From an uncultured Clostridia bacterium (GTDB taxonomy: Bacteria > Bacillota > Clostridia > Oscillospirales > Ruminococcaceae): DNA of 11,778 nt. Below the pieces are notes generated by a model. That model did not search any database and was not told where the DNA came from. It was given only the letters and a program-made list of their open reading frames with translations. The stretch lies in NCBI GenBank assembly GCA_947165805.1, contig CAMVBT010000047.1:1-11778 (forward strand). Direction: 5' to 3'. Each line of letters starts with the position of its first letter. Position 1 is the first letter of the stretch. The position numbers were made by a program, and so were the translations under genes. This document shows, piece by piece, positions 1-8,221 of the stretch.

Positions 1-9
1 CCGTCACGA

Positions 10-27
10 CAAGAAATGTGTAGAAAC
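10..27 (+). promoter_or_regulatory. Putative operator upstream of the GH10 xylanase gene
   Basis: The 18 bases CAAGAAATGTGTAGAAAC recur exactly, in inverted orientation, at 8162-8179 in front of the GH3 operon. AGAAA occurs twice in it with a 10-bp step, one helical turn. Its 3' end lies 16 nt upstream of a TATAAT box, so it covers the -35 position, as expected for an activator that replaces a weak -35. The likely binder is the AraC-family protein encoded at 8297-9148; this is inference. Any partner half-site further upstream would fall outside the window. Confidence 0.65.
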
Positions 28-49
28 GCGGCATATATGGTGATATAAT
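21..49 (+). promoter_or_regulatory. Promoter of the GH10 xylanase gene
   Basis: A perfect TATAAT (44-49) lies about 38 nt before the start codon. The -35 position is occupied by TAGAAA/AGAAAC (21-27), a poor match to TTGACA that is part of the shared operator. A weak -35 under an operator suggests dependence on an activator. The transcription start is expected near 56. Confidence 0.6.
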
Positions 50-86
50 AATATCATGAGGACGTAAAGCATACAGGAGGAGAAGC

Positions 87-1787
87 ATGAGAAAACTGAT
101 AAGTTCATCTGTCGCATTATTATTGGTTCTGGCGCTCTCATCCTGTTCGGGCGGCGGTGCGCAGAAGCCCGATGCCGGACTTGCGGGAAATGAGGCGGCA
201 AGCACTGAGATCACCACGGCCGCCCCTGCCGATACACAGTCCGGTACACCGGACACGACCGCTGTTACCGAGGAGCTGAGTAACGATATGGAAGAAAACA
301 ACGGAGTACCCTCTATAACAGAGGATTTCTCGGGTAACGAGCTTATAGCGGTGAAGCGCGGCTCGGCGATACTGAGCGTAGTGCAGGACGACGCTGCGAA
401 GGACGGCAGGGCGCTCTTCATCGAGGGGCGCAAGGAAAGCTGGAACGGCGCGGACTATAAGGCGGAGCTCTTCCGCGGGAACGAGATAGAAGTAAAGGGC
501 TCGTTCCGCAGCGCGAACAAGGCGGTAAGAGTTTCGATACAGTTCAATGTCCGCGGCAATACCACATACAACATGGTGTTTGCCGTAAACACAAATGACA
601 GTTCATACACTGCCGGCAGCGGAAAGTACACCATACCCGCTTCCGCAGAGCATATAGTCGTGTATATCGAGAGCGACGAGCTCAAGGACATATACTGTGA
701 CGACTTCTCGGTCAATGTCTGCGGCGATTACACATATTACGAGGAAGCAGCCGAAGCGCTGTTCGCGAACACCTCGGAATATCCGTCGCTGCGTGACACC
801 TACGCCGACCTGTTCCGCATAGGAATGGCAGTCTCGCCGACCATACTCTCGAAGCCCCAGTACGCCGAGCTCGTAAAGGCTCAGTGCAGCAGCATCACAG
901 CCGAGAACGACATGAAGCCCGAGGCTATTCTGGACTACGGTACAAGCGTTTCCGACCTCGACAAGTATCGGGAAGCTCCCGCGATGAAGTTCGCGCACCT
1001 CAATGTCGAGCTGGGCTTTGCGCAGGAGAACGGCATGACTGTGCGCGGGCATACTCTCGTGTGGCACTCGCAGACACCCGAGTGGCTGTTCTACAAGGAT
1101 TACGACAAGAACGGCGAGCTCGCGGACAGAGAGCTGATGCTCAAGCGTATGGAGAACTACATCAAGGGTATGATGGAGTGGACGACCGAGAACTACCCGG
1201 GACTTATAAGCGCGTGGGACGTCGTGAATGAGGCAGCCGACGATAACGGCGGAATGAGAAAGAGCCTCTGGTACCAGACGATCGGAGAGGATTATATAGA
1301 AAAGGCGTTCGAGTACGCGCGCAAATACGCTCCCGAGGGCGCGAAGCTGTTCTATAACGATTATAACTCCTATCAGAAGCGGAAGCAGGAGGATATCCTC
1401 GCGTTCCTGAAGCCCGTAGCCGCTGCGGGGAATATCGACGGTGTAGGTATGCAGTCCCATATCGGAACTTATATGAGTATCAACGAGTATATGGTCGCGC
1501 TGAAAAAGTACGTCGATGAGCTTGGCGTGGAGATACACATTACCGAGCTCGATATCGGAGCCGACAAGTCCGACGATTGGGAGGAAAAGCAGGGTAAGTA
1601 TTTCAGCCGCTTCATGAAGAAGATCATCGCGCTTAAAAATGACGGCGTCCCGATCACAAGCCTCACCCTCTGGGGTATCTCCGATTCCCTCTCGTGGAAG
1701 GCCGGCGACCGCCCCCTCGTCTTCCGCGATGACCTCTCCCGCAAACCCGCCTTCGACGCTATGATCAACGCGCGAGCAGAGGATTAG
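87..1787 (+). CDS. GH10 endo-1,4-beta-xylanase lipoprotein with CBM22-like module
   Basis: This 566-residue protein should hydrolyse internal beta-1,4 bonds of xylan outside the cell while anchored to the membrane. A short charged N-terminus, a hydrophobic stretch (about residues 8-18) and the lipobox LSSC (Cys20) form a lipoprotein signal. A Ser/Thr/Ala/Pro-rich linker follows to about residue 72. Residues 75-213 look like a CBM22/CBM4_9 beta-sandwich; the GRKESWNGA stretch (114-122) is typical. The GH10 barrel fills 225-562: TAENDMKPE (271-279), GHTLVWHSQTPEW (321-333), acid/base Glu382 in WDVVNEA, and nucleophile Glu487 in ITELD. The start is fixed by AGGAGGAG at 75-82. There is no dockerin, so it is not cellulosomal. 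It is monocistronic and convergent with the GH3-esterase-GH67 operon, but shares an 18-bp operator with it. The GH10 assignment is very secure; the CBM family is less so. Confidence 0.96.
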   Translation: MRKLISSSVALLLVLALSSCSGGGAQKPDAGLAGNEAASTEITTAAPADTQSGTPDTTAVTEELSNDMEENNGVPSITEDFSGNELIAVKRGSAILSVVQDDAAKDGRALFIEGRKESWNGADYKAELFRGNEIEVKGSFRSANKAVRVSIQFNVRGNTTYNMVFAVNTNDSSYTAGSGKYTIPASAEHIVVYIESDELKDIYCDDFSVNVCGDYTYYEEAAEALFANTSEYPSLRDTYADLFRIGMAVSPTILSKPQYAELVKAQCSSITAENDMKPEAILDYGTSVSDLDKYREAPAMKFAHLNVELGFAQENGMTVRGHTLVWHSQTPEWLFYKDYDKNGELADRELMLKRMENYIKGMMEWTTENYPGLISAWDVVNEAADDNGGMRKSLWYQTIGEDYIEKAFEYARKYAPEGAKLFYNDYNSYQKRKQEDILAFLKPVAAAGNIDGVGMQSHIGTYMSINEYMVALKKYVDELGVEIHITELDIGADKSDDWEEKQGKYFSRFMKKIIALKNDGVPITSLTLWGISDSLSWKAGDRPLVFRDDLSRKPAFDAMINARAED

Positions 1788-1833
1788 AAGAGAGAAGAGA
1801 AGAAGAATTTTAAGAGTTGCCTCCGGCGGCCAC

Positions 1834-1850
1834 CCCTTTTAAAAAAAGGG
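1834..1850. repeat. Small A/T-stem hairpin after the xylanase gene
   Basis: CCCTTTT (1834-1840) can pair with AAAAGGG (1844-1850) across a 3-nt loop. It follows a CCTCCGGCGG stretch and precedes GGACCC. It lies 47 nt after the xylanase stop, but the 3' side has no T-run, so it is at best a weak terminator. The arrangement resembles a decayed intergenic repeat; this is an impression, not a demonstrated family membership. Confidence 0.35.
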
Positions 1851-1946
1851 TTGGACCCTAAAACAAATCGCTTCGCCTTGCAGATTCGTCAGGTAGTACG
1901 CCTTGACAAGCAATTTGCCCATTCCAATAACTAACAATAGGGAACT

Positions 1947-2020
1947 GCCCTCAATTACATGAGACTCACAAAAGAGAGCCGCCCTCAATAAGAAGAGACA
2001 TAAAAAAACAACTGCCCTCA
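1947..2020. repeat. Three-copy degenerate intergenic repeat around GCCCTCA
   Basis: GCCCTCA occurs at 1947-1953, 1981-1987 and 2014-2020, with steps of 34 and 33 bp. The segments following each copy resemble one another loosely (a GAGAC/GAAAC core followed by an A-rich stretch). Two copies are preceded by ACT. No convincing coding region overlaps. This is direct sequence observation; function is unknown. The units are too divergent for a CRISPR array. Confidence 0.45.
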
Positions 2021-2086
2021 GTCAGATGAAACTTACGGCTGCGAGGCAGAAAACCTGCCCGTAGCAGAAAAGTATCATACGGATTG

Positions 2087-2132
2087 GCGGCGCGGCTTCC
2101 GCGCCGGGGTGACTGCGAGGGTACCGCGCCGC
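2087..2132 (+). terminator. Mutually exclusive GC hairpins before a T-rich tract
   Basis: GCGGCGCGG (2087-2095) is perfectly complementary to CCGCGCCGC (2124-2132), and the following bases are T-rich (to about 2151). The same left arm can instead form a tight local hairpin, GGCGCGG (2089-2095) with CCGCGCC (2099-2105). In the + direction the long pairing is terminator-like and could stop xylanase transcripts, about 300 nt after the stop codon. With no + gene downstream, an attenuator role is unlikely. Confidence 0.4.
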
Positions 2133-2160
2133 TTTCTTCATTTTTGTTTCTCTATACAGG

Positions 2161-2199
2161 AATACCCCCATGTCCGGCCTCCACGGATATGGGGGTATT
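2161..2199 (-). terminator. Terminator-type hairpin at the end of the GH3-esterase-GH67 operon
   Basis: AATACCCCCAT (2161-2171) pairs with ATGGGGGTATT (2189-2199). The stem continues through one G-T wobble and TCCG/CGGA, giving 16 pairs around a 7-nt loop. It starts 5 nt after the GH67 stop codon. The minus-strand transcript lacks a long U-run after the stem, while the + side is slightly T-rich, so it may work in both directions between the convergent units or act as a 3'-end stabiliser. Confidence 0.7.
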
Positions 2200-2204
2200 T
2201 CTGT

Positions 2205-4139
2205 CTATTCGTATATCTTTCTTCCGTGAGAATCGGGGATGCCCGACTTGCGGAAGAAATAGGTGTTGATGACGTCACGCCAGTTCTCGCTGTTCGTGAG
2301 CTGGAGCCCGAACCTGCGCAGACATTCCGCGTAAATGTCGGCTTGGATATAAGCTTTCAGCGACTTCCATTCTTCAAGGAGAGCAGCGGCTTGCTCCGCG
2401 CCCTCAAAATGACTGTCGTAAATGTGCTGTATCACCGTTTTGCCGCTGTGAAGAATGTGAGTGTACGGAACATGATGAAAAAACAGCAGCAGCTCGTCCG
2501 GACAGGTGTTTATGTTCTCATAGAGACCGGCGAGCCCGGTGTCATACTGCGACGTGTAGCCCGTGCCGGTCGCCTGAGTGCGGTCCGCGCCGATACCGTC
2601 CCGGTCAGCATAGTGGTACGTCCCCCAGCGCGAATATTCGTAGCCGTCCACGTCCACGCCGTAGTGAGTGTGCGGGACTACCATCCAGCCAACGCCCAGC
2701 GGCGAGGTGTAGTTTTCGTAAATCTCCCGCGAGCGCATGAGCATCGAAACTATCTTATCAGCGGCGCTTTTGTCCGATGTGACCGAAGCACATACCCACT
2801 CGGCGGCGATACGTTCCGCGGACTGCTCCGGTTCGAACAGCAGCCGCCCGAAGCCGTACATATTTGCTCCCGCAAGCGGGTTCCCGGTCAGGAACGTGCC
2901 GTCCCCGGTGTTGGAAACTCCCGCAGCCCCGAGTATGCGGTCTTTCACCTGACCGCGCCGGGTGCCGGAGTCGAGACATTCCTTCCACATCGGCACAAGA
3001 TAGCACAGGTCGATCTGCTGACCCGTGTATTCCTGCGTTATCTGGAACTCCGCGAGCATATTGGTCTTATTGAGAGCCCCGAACAGCGGCGACACGGGCT
3101 CGCGTATCTGAAAGTCCATGGGGCCGTTCTTGATCTGGAGATAAACGTTGTCGGCAAAGCGCCCGTCAAGCGGCAGAAAATTGTCGTAAGCCGCCTTTGC
3201 GCGATCTGTGCTCCGGTCGCGCCAGTCGGTGCGGCAGTTGTAAACGAAGCACCGCCATATCACGGCTCCTCCGTAGGGAGCGAGAGCTTCGGCGAGCATA
3301 TTCGCGCCGTCAGCGTGGTCTCTGCCGTAGGTGTGAGGGCCGGGGCGGCCTTCGGAGTCAGCCTTGACCACAAATCCTCCGAAATCGGGTATGCGGCGGT
3401 AAATTTCCGCGGCTGCGGAACTCCACCACTTACGGACAGCGTCGTCGCGAGGGTCGGCGGTATCGAGCCCGCCTATCTGCGCCGGAGCCGCGAAGTTCAC
3501 GGAGAGGAACAGCCTTATCCCGTAGCTCCGGAATATATCCGCGACGCGCGCGAAGTCCCCGAGGTACCTGTCCGTGATGAACAGGGTCTCGGTGCTGTGA
3601 ACGTTGACGTTGTTCGGGCATACCGCGTTTATCCCGACGGAAGCCAGCAGCCGCGCGTAGTCGGTGAGGGCTTCGGTATCGTCGGAGACCCTGCCTTCCC
3701 GGAAGAAGAGCGAGCCTCCGGAATAGCCGCGCTCGACGGTGCCGTCGGCGTTGTCCCAGTGGTCGATGATACGCAGGGGATAAGCGGGGCTTTCGCAGAG
3801 CTGTGTTCCGCGCGTGAGCATACCGCCCGCGGCGAGGGTGAGGAAGCGCAGGACTCCGTACAGCTTTCCGCTGCCGTCGCCTCCCGCAATGACTGCCTCC
3901 CTGTCGGTAATGCCGATACTGTAGCCTCCCGCTCCGAGGCTCTCGTCTGTGACGAGCGCAAAGCCCTCGCCCGTGCGCTCGGAGGTGATCTTCATATCCG
4001 CAGCGCGGCAGAGCTCCCGGACGGCGGTTTGTGTCGTCTTGTCGGAGCTGTCCGCGTAAACGGAGGTGAAGTAATTTTTCCACGGCGCGAGCCTTTTGTC
4101 GTTCTTTTCCGGGAGCCAGCATTTATACAGACCGCTCAT
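2205..4139 (-). CDS. aguA: GH67 alpha-glucuronidase
   Basis: This 644-residue enzyme should remove (4-O-methyl-)glucuronic acid from the terminal xylose of short xylo-oligosaccharides. GH67 hallmarks are plain: DHWDN (126-130) followed by [11 protein letters not shown] (133-143), then [11 protein letters not shown] (258-268) with acid Glu263, [12 protein letters not shown] with Asp342, and [10 protein letters not shown] with Glu370. As I recall, the Geobacillus enzyme uses Glu285, Asp364 and Glu392; the spacings (79 and 28) are the same here, so the active site looks intact. There is no signal peptide, implying a cytoplasmic enzyme fed by imported oligosaccharides. AAGGAGA (4145-4151) precedes the ATG, which overlaps the esterase stop by 4 nt (ATGA), so translation is probably coupled. 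It is the last gene of the operon. It pairs logically with the GH10 xylanase, whose products fit GH67. Assignment is very secure. Confidence 0.96.
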   Translation of the reverse strand: MSGLYKCWLPEKNDKRLAPWKNYFTSVYADSSDKTTQTAVRELCRAADMKITSERTGEGFALVTDESLGAGGYSIGITDREAVIAGGDGSGKLYGVLRFLTLAAGGMLTRGTQLCESPAYPLRIIDHWDNADGTVERGYSGGSLFFREGRVSDDTEALTDYARLLASVGINAVCPNNVNVHSTETLFITDRYLGDFARVADIFRSYGIRLFLSVNFAAPAQIGGLDTADPRDDAVRKWWSSAAAEIYRRIPDFGGFVVKADSEGRPGPHTYGRDHADGANMLAEALAPYGGAVIWRCFVYNCRTDWRDRSTDRAKAAYDNFLPLDGRFADNVYLQIKNGPMDFQIREPVSPLFGALNKTNMLAEFQITQEYTGQQIDLCYLVPMWKECLDSGTRRGQVKDRILGAAGVSNTGDGTFLTGNPLAGANMYGFGRLLFEPEQSAERIAAEWVCASVTSDKSAADKIVSMLMRSREIYENYTSPLGVGWMVVPHTHYGVDVDGYEYSRWGTYHYADRDGIGADRTQATGTGYTSQYDTGLAGLYENINTCPDELLLFFHHVPYTHILHSGKTVIQHIYDSHFEGAEQAAALLEEWKSLKAYIQADIYAECLRRFGLQLTNSENWRDVINTYFFRKSGIPDSHGRKIYE

Positions 4140-6016
4140 GTATTCTCCTTTGTGATGGTAATTTCAAACGGCGAGATCGGTATTCCCGCATCGTCGCGCA
4201 GTACGACGGCTTCCGGGGCGTTGCTCCACTCGCAGCGCACCTTTTCCGGGAGACTGTCGGGAGCGAAGGTCAGCAGTACGCCGTTCTCCGTGAGCTCCGC
4301 GGACTGCGCCGGGAGTTCTCCGGAGGCTGTTATGATATTGAACATATCCGGGCGGCTGCCGTCGAGCCGCACACGGGAATTGTCCGTGAAGCCGAGCAGG
4401 ACTTTGCCGGGAGCGGTACATACCGCGCTTTCGCAGTAAACGGCTGGCTTTATGTCCGTATCGCCGTACAGCAGCCTCATCGCGCAGAGTGCGAGGCGCT
4501 TTCCGACGGTCTTTTTGTCGCGCGGGTGCAGGTCGTTGTCCTCGCCGGCGTCTATGGTGACTGCCATATCGGTGCCGGGGACTGCGAGACATTCGAGCTG
4601 CGCCTGCCGGAGCTGAGCCCAGCAGTCCGAGCCTCCGGCGAACGGGTCGTCGTAGTTGCAGAGCTGCGTGGTGATTACGGGAATGTCATACCCGTATCTT
4701 TCCCGGAAGAACTCAACTGCTTTTTTGAACAGGAACGCGTATCTGTCGGGGTGATTGCAGTTCGACTCGCCCTGATACCATAGCAGGGCGCGGCATCTTA
4801 TCCTGAATGCCGGAGCCGTCATAGCGCCGTACACTCCGAGCGGCAGTCCCGGGAAGAAGGTGCCTCCCTTTTCCCACGGAATTTTTGCCGCTATGGCGTA
4901 CTCCCACGCGCCGGACAGGGGAATGAGGCGGTCTTTTAGCTTCAGGCAGTAGTCCTTGCCCTTTGTGAAGCCTCCGCGCGCGCACTGCACGTCCACGCGG
5001 ACGTGAACGGTGTTCGTGCCGTGCCTGAGCGTTCCGGCGGGCACGGGGTAGATGCGCGGCGGGTACATATAGGTGGTCTCGCCGACGAGCGTTCCGTTGA
5101 TGTATGCTGTGTCCGCGTCGGTGATAGTGCCGAGTATCAGCACCGCGTCCGACAGGTCGGCGTCCCCGGGTATCTCAAAGCTCTTTCTGAACCATATCCT
5201 GCCGCAGAAGCCCCGCAGCTCTTCGTTTTCGTCAAAGTCGAGCGGCACCGCACATTCCGTGAAGCGCACGGTATCGCCGAATATCGCGGCGGATATCCCG
5301 TCGAGGCTGTTGAGCCTTTCTGTACGCTTCGCGGCGCGCTCCGCGTCCCCGGAGGTGATGCGCTCCATGTAGCCGTCGGCGGTGCACTCTTTCAGAAAAT
5401 CGTCGTACCAGCCGAGCTCCGACAGCATCTTATACGGCAGTCTGCCCTCTATCGGGGCTCCGCCCGCCGAGGTGTTAAGCAGTCCTACCGGAATTTTGTA
5501 CTTGTTGTATATCTCATAAGCGAACCAGAAGCCCGCGGCGCTCATGTCCGGGACGTTCTCCGGCACAGCCGTTTTCCACTCGCCGCCCGTGAAGTCCTCG
5601 CATACGTCGTCCTTTCCGAACCTGCACTCCACCGGCACCCGGAACTCCCTTATGAATCCGCAGGACGGGAATTCCTCCGGCGCGAGGGGGTCGGTCGTCC
5701 GGAACATGGGCAGCTCCATGTTCGACTGACCGCTTATGTGAAACAGCTCGCCGAACAGGATATCGTCGAATTTCAGCTCCGTATCGCCGTTTGTGAATGT
5801 GAAAGCGTAAGCCTCCCGGGAAGCCGAGAAAGGCGGGAGAGTCATCTCCCACCTTCCGTTTTCGTCCGCAAGGGCGGTAAGCGTTGTACCGCCCGTTATT
5901 TCAAGTTTTGTCTCCGACCCGGCGGCAGCCGTGCCGTATATCTTATTCCCGCAGTCAGCCTGCAATACCGCGTGACTGCTTATTACGCGCATTACCGTGA
6001 ATCTCATATCGGTCAT
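4136..6016 (-). CDS. SGNH-type carbohydrate O-acetylesterase (sialate O-acetylesterase-like) with inserted beta-sandwich
   Basis: This 626-residue protein probably removes acetyl groups from xylo-oligosaccharides. SASA/DUF303-type motifs are present: SGQSNM (95-100) with the expected nucleophile Ser98, [11 protein letters not shown] (181-191), LWYQGESN (412-419), and NDLHP (494-498) with His497. Between the second and third blocks, residues about 265-345 resemble the sugar-binding beta-sandwich of GH2 enzymes ([11 protein letters not shown], then [16 protein letters not shown]). This split-catalytic-domain layout recalls CE20 acetylesterases, but the family number is inference. Sialic acid as substrate is unlikely between GH3 and GH67 genes. 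No signal peptide is seen. The start at 6016 overlaps the GH3 stop by 4 nt (ATGA); its GGAG is only 2 nt away, and Met4 (6007) with the same GGAG 11 nt upstream is an alternative start. Family secure, exact substrate uncertain. Confidence 0.88.
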   Translation of the reverse strand: MTDMRFTVMRVISSHAVLQADCGNKIYGTAAAGSETKLEITGGTTLTALADENGRWEMTLPPFSASREAYAFTFTNGDTELKFDDILFGELFHISGQSNMELPMFRTTDPLAPEEFPSCGFIREFRVPVECRFGKDDVCEDFTGGEWKTAVPENVPDMSAAGFWFAYEIYNKYKIPVGLLNTSAGGAPIEGRLPYKMLSELGWYDDFLKECTADGYMERITSGDAERAAKRTERLNSLDGISAAIFGDTVRFTECAVPLDFDENEELRGFCGRIWFRKSFEIPGDADLSDAVLILGTITDADTAYINGTLVGETTYMYPPRIYPVPAGTLRHGTNTVHVRVDVQCARGGFTKGKDYCLKLKDRLIPLSGAWEYAIAAKIPWEKGGTFFPGLPLGVYGAMTAPAFRIRCRALLWYQGESNCNHPDRYAFLFKKAVEFFRERYGYDIPVITTQLCNYDDPFAGGSDCWAQLRQAQLECLAVPGTDMAVTIDAGEDNDLHPRDKKTVGKRLALCAMRLLYGDTDIKPAVYCESAVCTAPGKVLLGFTDNSRVRLDGSRPDMFNIITASGELPAQSAELTENGVLLTFAPDSLPEKVRCEWSNAPEAVVLRDDAGIPISPFEITITKENT

Positions 6017-8088
6017 ATCTCCGTGCTCACGCAGTCCGTGCCGCTGAGTCCGCAGCTCAGCTTATCCGGCTGATGAGTTCCCGCGTACAGCGTGAATGAC
6101 GTGCCGAAGCGCTCTCTCTTTCCGTTTTCGTCCACCGAGGTGAAGGCGCTCTCCGGAACGGGTATCACGACCTCAGCGCTTTCGCCCGCGCCGAGCCTTA
6201 CGCGCCTGAATCCGCACAGACTTCCGTATGGCACTGCCCACTCGCTGTTATCCTTTATGTAGAGCTGGATAACGTCCTCGGAGGCTGTGTTTCCGGTGTT
6301 CTTCACCTTTACCGAAGCCTTGCCGTCCTTGTACTCTACCGATTCGCAGACGAATTTCGCGTATGTGAGACCGTAGCCGAACGGGTAAAGCACATTCTCG
6401 CGTGTATAGCGGTAAGTCCTGTCCTTCATCGAGTAGTCCGTGAAGTCGGGGAGCTTGTCGGTGTTCTCATAGAACGTCACGGGGAGCTTTCCGGACGGCG
6501 AGATATCGCCGAACAGTATCTCCGCGAGAGCCGTGCCGCCCTCGGAGCCGGGATACCATGCGTGGAGCAGGGCGTTCGCCTTGTCCGCGTGAGCGTTCAC
6601 GGAGCTGCCCGCCGCGGTCACGATGACCGTGGGCTTGCCGACAGCAAGCACCTTCTCGGTCAGTATGCGCTGCGGAGGCGGGAGCTCAAGGCTGTTCTTG
6701 TCGCCGGAGGAAAACTCGTTGCCGGTGTCGCCCTCCTCGCCCTCGATAGAAGCGTCGAGACCCACGCAGAGTATCACGAGGTCTGAGCACTCTGCGGCTG
6801 CGACTGCCTCTGCCGAACGGTCGTCCGGCACAGCGAGGACGGAGACCTTCTCCTTGTAGAGGTGGCAGCCCTCGGCGAATATGACACGTCCGTCAAAACG
6901 CTCGCGTATGCCGTCGAGGAACGTTACATATTTATCGGCTCTGCCGTTGTAGTTGCCCTCGAGAGCCGCGCGGCTGTCGGCGTTGGGACCTATGACCGCT
7001 ATAGTCTTTATCTTCGACGTATCGAGCGGCAGTATGCCATCGTTTTTCAGCATGACTACGGACTTTTCCGCGCACTCCAGCGAAACGGCCTTGTGCTCAT
7101 CGCAGGAAACGACCGTGTAGGGTATATCGTCGAACTCGGTGTGCTTGTCGAACATACCGAGTCTCATTCTCGTTCTCATCAGGTGGACGCAGGCCTTGCG
7201 GATATCGTCCTTCGTTATCAGCCCCTCGTCCAGCGCTGTGAGCAGGTTCATATATGTGCAGCCGCAGTTCACGTCGCAGCCTGTCTTTAAGGCAAGAGCC
7301 GCGGACTCCGCCGCCGTTGCGGTCAGGCCGTGGTGCTCGTGGAAGTCGCGTATCGCCCAGCAGTCGGACACGAAGTATCCGTCGAAGCCCCAGTCCTTCA
7401 GGTGCTTCATCAGCATCTTGCTTGCGCAGGCTCCCTCGCCGTTTACGCGGTTGTAGGCTCCCATGACGCCCTCGACCTTCGCCTCGCGCACCAGAGCCTC
7501 GAACGCGGGCAGGTAGGTCTCCTCGAGATCCTTTTCCGACACCTCGGCGTTGAACTCATGGCGGATAGCCTCGGGGCCGCTGTGCACCGCGAAATGCTTC
7601 GCGCACGCCGCAGTCATCATCGTCTTTCCGTCGCCCTGCAGGCCGCGGACATACGCCTTGCCGTTCTCGGCGGTCAGGAACGGATCCTCGCCGTAGGTCT
7701 CCTGGCCGCGTCCCCAGCGCGGGTCGCGGAAGATGTTGATATTCGGCGCCCACATCGTGAGCCCCTTGTAGATGTCGCGGTCGCCCAGCTTTGTGTAGGC
7801 GTTGTACTTGGCGCGGGATTCTATGCCGGTGATATGGCCTGCCTTTTCGACCAGCTCGGGCGAGAACATCGCCGCCATGCCTATCGCCTGCGGGAACATG
7901 GTCGCTATACCGGAGCGCGCCAGTCCGTGCAGAGCCTCGTTCCACCAGTTATAGGCGGGTATGCCGAGCCGCTCTACCGCGGGTGCGCCGTAACGGAGCT
8001 GTGAAGCCTGCTCCTCGGTCGTCATTGCGTCCGTGAGCGCTTCGGCGCGCTCTTCTATGCTGAGGGTCTCGTCAAGATACTTTTCCAT
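6013..8088 (-). CDS. GH3 beta-xylosidase / beta-glucosidase
   Basis: This 691-residue exo-glycosidase should release xylose from the non-reducing ends of xylo-oligosaccharides in the cytoplasm. The GH3 barrel carries YNWWNEALHGLARSG (46-60), INIFRDPRWGRGQETYGEDP (117-136), KHFAVHSGPE (164-173) and the nucleophile Asp242 in GYFVSDCWAI. The second domain holds the EGEEGD region (449-454), with Glu449 or Glu451 as likely acid/base. A fibronectin-III-like domain closes the C-terminus (about 590-675). WWNEALHG favours the xylosidase branch, and the context agrees, but beta-glucosidase activity is not excluded. I chose Met at 8088 because AAGGA lies 5 nt upstream. An in-frame ATG at 8127 lacks a ribosome site and is only about 5 nt after the predicted transcription start. 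There is no signal peptide. First gene of the operon, controlled by the shared operator. Confidence 0.95.
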   Translation of the reverse strand: MEKYLDETLSIEERAEALTDAMTTEEQASQLRYGAPAVERLGIPAYNWWNEALHGLARSGIATMFPQAIGMAAMFSPELVEKAGHITGIESRAKYNAYTKLGDRDIYKGLTMWAPNINIFRDPRWGRGQETYGEDPFLTAENGKAYVRGLQGDGKTMMTAACAKHFAVHSGPEAIRHEFNAEVSEKDLEETYLPAFEALVREAKVEGVMGAYNRVNGEGACASKMLMKHLKDWGFDGYFVSDCWAIRDFHEHHGLTATAAESAALALKTGCDVNCGCTYMNLLTALDEGLITKDDIRKACVHLMRTRMRLGMFDKHTEFDDIPYTVVSCDEHKAVSLECAEKSVVMLKNDGILPLDTSKIKTIAVIGPNADSRAALEGNYNGRADKYVTFLDGIRERFDGRVIFAEGCHLYKEKVSVLAVPDDRSAEAVAAAECSDLVILCVGLDASIEGEEGDTGNEFSSGDKNSLELPPPQRILTEKVLAVGKPTVIVTAAGSSVNAHADKANALLHAWYPGSEGGTALAEILFGDISPSGKLPVTFYENTDKLPDFTDYSMKDRTYRYTRENVLYPFGYGLTYAKFVCESVEYKDGKASVKVKNTGNTASEDVIQLYIKDNSEWAVPYGSLCGFRRVRLGAGESAEVVIPVPESAFTSVDENGKRERFGTSFTLYAGTHQPDKLSCGLSGTDCVSTEI

Positions 8089-8138
8089 AATGATCCTTCC
8101 CGCACCCGCGTACAGAGGTGCTCTCATATTCTTTTATC

Positions 8139-8167
8139 ATTATACAATACATATATTAACAGTTTCT
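8139..8167 (-). promoter_or_regulatory. Promoter of the GH3-esterase-GH67 operon
   Basis: On the minus strand TATAAT lies at 8144-8139, with AGAAAC at 8167-8162 after a 17-nt spacer. The -35 is poor and belongs to the shared operator, the same design as at the xylanase gene. Transcription should start near 8132, giving a 5' leader of about 44 nt to the GH3 start at 8088. The leader can form a short GCACC/GGTGC stem (8102-8106 with 8117-8121) just before the ribosome site. Confidence 0.65.
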
Positions 8168-8201
8168 ACACATTTCTTGCACTTTTCAGTCCATTTTTTG
8201 C
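8162..8201 (-). promoter_or_regulatory. Putative two-half-site operator of the GH3 operon (AraC-type)
   Basis: The stretch 8162-8179 is the exact reverse complement of 10-27 (18 of 18). A related half-site follows upstream: CATTTCTTGC (8171-8180) and CATTTTTTGC (8192-8201) are direct repeats 21 bp apart, two helical turns, differing at one base. Read on the minus strand, GAAA recurs in 10-11 bp steps through the region. AraC-family activators typically bind directly repeated half-sites on one face of the helix next to the -35. Binding by the adjacent regulator is inference. Confidence 0.65.
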
Positions 8202-8221
8202 GCAAATTTTTTAAACACCCC

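Noticed and set aside
212..226. Cellulosome attachment of the xylanase (dockerin or cohesin)
   Set aside because: The linker and both ends of the protein show no duplicated dockerin calcium-loop motif; a lipobox explains anchoring.
603..1538. A 311-codon minus-strand frame across the xylanase gene
   Set aside because: It lies wholly opposite GH10 catalytic sequence and has no recognisable domain.
1947..2020. CRISPR-like periodicity
   Set aside because: Only a 7-base core is identical, the segments between cores resemble one another rather than being unique spacers, and no cas gene is present.
2109..4439. A 776-codon open frame on the + strand opposite the GH67 gene
   Set aside because: It is antisense to a gene with an intact GH67 active site, runs on into the esterase gene, and its translation is Arg/Val-rich with no recognisable domain. 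GC-rich codon bias creates such shadows.
8089..8127. N-terminal extension of the GH3 protein from the ATG at 8127
   Set aside because: It has no ribosome binding site and would begin about 5 nt after the predicted transcription start; the ATG at 8088 has AAGGA at ideal spacing.
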